A stretch of DNA of 64,000 nucleotides from Caenorhabditis elegans (Eukaryota > Nematoda > Chromadorea > Rhabditida > Rhabditidae). The DNA lies in the NCBI RefSeq assembly GCF_000002985.6, contig NC_003283.11, positions 1,240,001-1,304,000 of the forward strand, read 5' to 3'. Shown one piece after another: positions 60,847 to 64,000 of the stretch (position 1 is the stretch's first letter; the number at the start of each line of letters is the position of its first letter). A program made the translations under genes and the position numbers. The notes below the pieces were generated by a model. It ran no database searches. It was not told where the DNA came from and worked only from the letters and a program-made list of their open reading frames with translations.

Positions 60847-62374
60847 GATCTAATATTCCAAAGGATGCTGCTAGGCGACGAGCTGGTTTGAGCTTTGAAA
60901 TTTGAGACCGAGCAATGAGGTCGGATGAGGAAGAGGAATGGAGCTTATTGAGGAAGTATTATTTGGATATTGGTTGGAAATTGATAGCAGAAGATCATTC
61001 AAAAAAATTTTAAAAATATGATTTTCTACGCGATCTATAACACAATATTGCGACAAACCTTCATATTTTAACAACTTTCAAAAATTCATATAAAATTTCG
61101 AATTTTTTTGGTTTTTTTCTTAAATCATAATATTCTGTCATTGTGACCTCATAGGCATGTTTTAAAGGTGGAGTAGCGCCAGTTGGGAAATTGTTAAAAC
61201 TACTCCTATAGCGCCAAAATGACTGAACATCGTAATAAAACTTTCTAAAAAATTTTTAAATTTTTTTTATTTCCTGTCAAAAAGTGACAATTACTAAGTT
61301 TTTGCCACTCATAATTTTGGAAGTCGACCAAAAAAAAAAGTTTTTTTCTGAATTTTTTATGCTGTAATTTTAATGTAATTGTTTGTATTAAAACATTGTA
61401 AGTGTCGGAACATGCGACATTGCTTTGAATTTCCTCAAAAAATCATATTTTTCAAAATTTTGGCAACTTGCCAAAACTTTGACCGGCAATTATCAAAAAT
61501 CTAAAATATTTTGGAGCGTTTTATGATGATATTCGGCCGTTTTGGATCATTATAAGTGTATTTAGACAAAATAAATGTGTTCCTATCGGCAGGCTTTACA
61601 AAATTAAAGCGGAAAAAATGCAATTTTCAAAATTCGCCTGACAGGAAAAAAACTTGAAAAACTAATAACAACAGAGTGTGAATGAATGAAGAAAAACGCT
61701 AAACGGTGCTCGCGGAGCCTATAACTAATTCAGGAGCTTATGGTGACCAGGACGACAACAGTATACGTAAACCCTTTTTATACCAGAAAAAAGTGAGAGG
61801 AGCCAACCAACACTGAACAACTTTATTAAAAATTCATTTGGAGCTATACGGGACTAGAACGACAAAACTTGTGAGCGAATACACAAGCTAAAAACACGAA
61901 AATTTATCGGAAGTATTATGATGATAATACAGAGCAAAATTTTTTTAGGAACCAGAGAGTGAGAGAAAAGAGATATTCTTCAATAAGCTTATCACTTAAT
62001 CCGTGAAGAGTAAGAAAGCGCGCAGCTCGGCATGACTACGTCATAACATTACGAGCTGGTGTCCTCTGGTTGAAAATCCAGGAGACCGGATTAAGGACGG
62101 AAGGGGGCAAACAACAAAAACAAGAAACGGTGAGATATTGCAATAAATACGGATTCAGCATTCCAAAAAATACGGAAATACTAAATTTTATTTTAACGTT
62201 GCAAGGCGTTCTCTGGGCATCATGAGAACTCAAATGGATGCCTGCCTTAATGAAGGCATATGCCTACCTGGCCCCTAAATGCGTGCCTAGTTCGAAAGTT
62301 TGTGTCAAAATTGTAATTTCAAACACAAATCTCTGTAGGTTCTTTTCAGTGTAAATGAGGGAAAGTACTATGTA
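60847..62374. other. Gene-free stretch with a family A MITE
   Basis: A right-truncated family A MITE at 61162-61572 (TTTAAAGGTGGAGTAGCGCC). GC-richer patch at 62010-62105 without supported splice sites. TGCCTACC motifs at 62240-62285. Confidence 0.5.
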
Positions 62375-63003
62375 ACAGGGATGGGCGGTAAACGATTTTT
62401 TCGGCAAATTGGCAAATCGGCAATTTACCGTAATCTAAATTCCGGCAAATCGACAAATTGCCGGAATTGAAATTTCCGGTAAGTCGGCACATTGCCGGAA
62501 TTGAAATTTCCGGCAAGTCGGCAAACTTCCGGAATTGAAATTTCCGGCAATTCGGCAACATTCCGGAAATGAAAATTCTGGAAAATCGGCAAACCGGCAA
62601 TGTGCCGAAAATATAAATTTTCGGCAAATCGGCAAATCGGCAAATTGCCAGAATTGAAATTTCCGGCAAATCGGCAAATAGACAATTTGCCGAAAATCGA
62701 AACTTCCGGCAAATTGGCAAACCGGCAATGTGCCGAAAATCTAAATTTCCGGCAAATCTGCAAATCGGCAAAATTCCGGAAATTAAAATTTCTGGAAAAT
62801 TGGCAAACCGGCAATGTGCCAAAAATCTAAATTTTCGGCAAACCGGAAAATCGGCAATTTGCCGAAAATTGAAACTTCCGGTAAATCGGCAAACCGGCAA
62901 TGTGCCGAAAAACAAAAATTCCGGCAAATCGGCAAACCGGCAATGTGCGGAAAATCAAAATTTCCGGCAAGCCAGCAGACCGGCAATTTGCCGAACGGCC
63001 CAT
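62375..63003. repeat. CGGCAAATTGCCGG satellite / family G element
   Basis: About 18 units of 30-35 bases with alternating GAAATTTCCGG and AAATTTTCGGC, starting with the family G end CAGGGATGGGCGG. Open frames on both strands are artefacts. Confidence 0.9.
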
Positions 63004-64000
63004 AATGTCTTACAATATTTAAAATAATTTTTAAATTTTTTATCGTTATGCAACAAAGATTAGGAATTGTTAATTGGAAAACTGAAATATTGCAAAAACA
63101 CCTAAAATTTTCTAATAGAACAAAAAGTTAATGGAAAAATGCAAACATTCAAATTTTAGACCAGTCCTTTTTTTTAATGTTTTTCTAAAACTTTCAGGTT
63201 CATGAAATTTTTCAAGATTCAAATTTCGCGGAGAAATTTCATTGATATTAGATGGTCGGCGGACCAGTCCACAAACCACGATTCTCTAGAGCTTTTTGCT
63301 ATTTTAATCTCATTTGAATAACCACTGAACCATAGGTCTGCCTAAAAGTGCAATTTGTTTCGGAGACACTGCACTTGGACCAAGTCAAGAAATGAGGTCC
63401 CCTATGAAAAATGGATATGATGAAAAAGTAGATGTCGAAGGAAATGAAGAACCAGTCAAAAAAAAGTCCTGGTCCAGCAGCTCAAGAGGATAGCAGAGAT
63501 GGAAAACGAGTAGGTGGGAGGGATTGGGAGAGAGAGCAAAAAAGGACATCAAAAATTTATGGCGAATATGGACAAGTTGGCGGACAAGAAGAAGAAGCAG
63601 CAGGAGTAGATGGAGGGGTCACGGACGAAGAAGAACCTCTTGAGCACGGATAACTAACTCTCGGATCATCAGAATTTCTGACGCTGACTCATCAGAGATC
63701 TTTGCAAGATGGCTGTGTTTTGGTGCTAAGAAGGGATTTAGGGCAGACATGGTCCGCCGGAAATAATTTTCGAAGCTACTAGGAAACATGAGATGTCGGC
63801 GAGTGTCCAAAGCTCAAAATTTGACAAAATTTTGAGATTAAAAATGAAAACTATTGTCCTAACAATAAATGCAAAAAAAAACGAATTATGGGGTTATTCA
63901 TATGATGTTGAAAAATGCAAAAATGTACTTTAAAAAAATCATCCATTTTTGCATTTTTCCACACATTTTTTAAAAGCATTGTTCGACATCGGCCGACAGC
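63004..64000. other. Right edge, no gene supported
   Basis: Open frames at 63432-63653 (+) and 63619-63810 (-) overlap, and neither has good splice sites; either might be an exon of a gene continuing past the edge. Otherwise A/T-rich. Confidence 0.35.

Noticed and set aside
63432..63810. Overlapping frames on both strands near the right edge
   Set aside because: Neither has a convincing acceptor or donor; the plus-strand one is low complexity (QEEEAA). Left as unsupported.

Overview
The window looks like Caenorhabditis DNA, almost certainly C. elegans and probably an arm of chromosome V. The evidence is: many arrays of the nematode telomere hexamer TTAGGC, short introns ending in TTTTCAG, spliced-leader-type acceptors just upstream of ATGs, a very A/T-rich background full of small palindromic DNA transposons, and three recognisable worm genes (rab-1, pme-5, egl-2). 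The species and chromosome are partly recalled knowledge; the gene models were read from the sequence by joining exons across GT-AG introns and checking reading phase.

Layout. Bases 1 to about 20,460 have no gene I can support. They hold CGGCAAAT-type satellites, four TTAGGC arrays, several inverted-repeat elements, a tandem duplication, and a 4.6 kb Helitron-like element (14269-18872) whose 5' end is repeated five times. Bases 20,465-33,000 are a gene cluster: an unrecognised single-pass membrane protein (+), rab-1 (-), a BTBD7-type BTB/BACK protein (+, seven exons) and an unrecognised basic, probably nuclear protein (+). The rab-1 and BTBD7-like genes are divergent and share about 0.8 kb of upstream DNA. 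Bases 33,340-34,270 are satellite.

Bases 34,389-35,809 (-) hold a short gene that appears to be a chimera: a new first exon joined to a rearranged, truncated copy of the 5' ankyrin-coding part of pme-5. The parent gene, pme-5 (36,531-45,684, -), codes for a roughly 2,238-residue protein with ankyrin repeats, an acidic stretch, a WGR domain, a PARP regulatory domain and a PARP catalytic domain; a small Helitron-like element sits in one of its introns. After a 4 kb intergenic region with a long inverted repeat comes egl-2 (49,696-59,208, -), an EAG-type voltage-gated potassium channel with PAS, six membrane segments, pore and cyclic-nucleotide-binding homology domain. Its introns hold a TTAGGC array and a candidate 24-base microexon. 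The right end (59.2-64 kb) is mostly repeats plus one weak small-gene candidate.

The genes do not form one pathway: rab-1 serves ER-to-Golgi traffic, egl-2 membrane excitability, and pme-5 ADP-ribosylation. The most unusual items are the chimeric pme-5 relative, the multi-headed Helitron, the shared flank that accompanies the TTAGGC arrays, and the egl-2 microexon.
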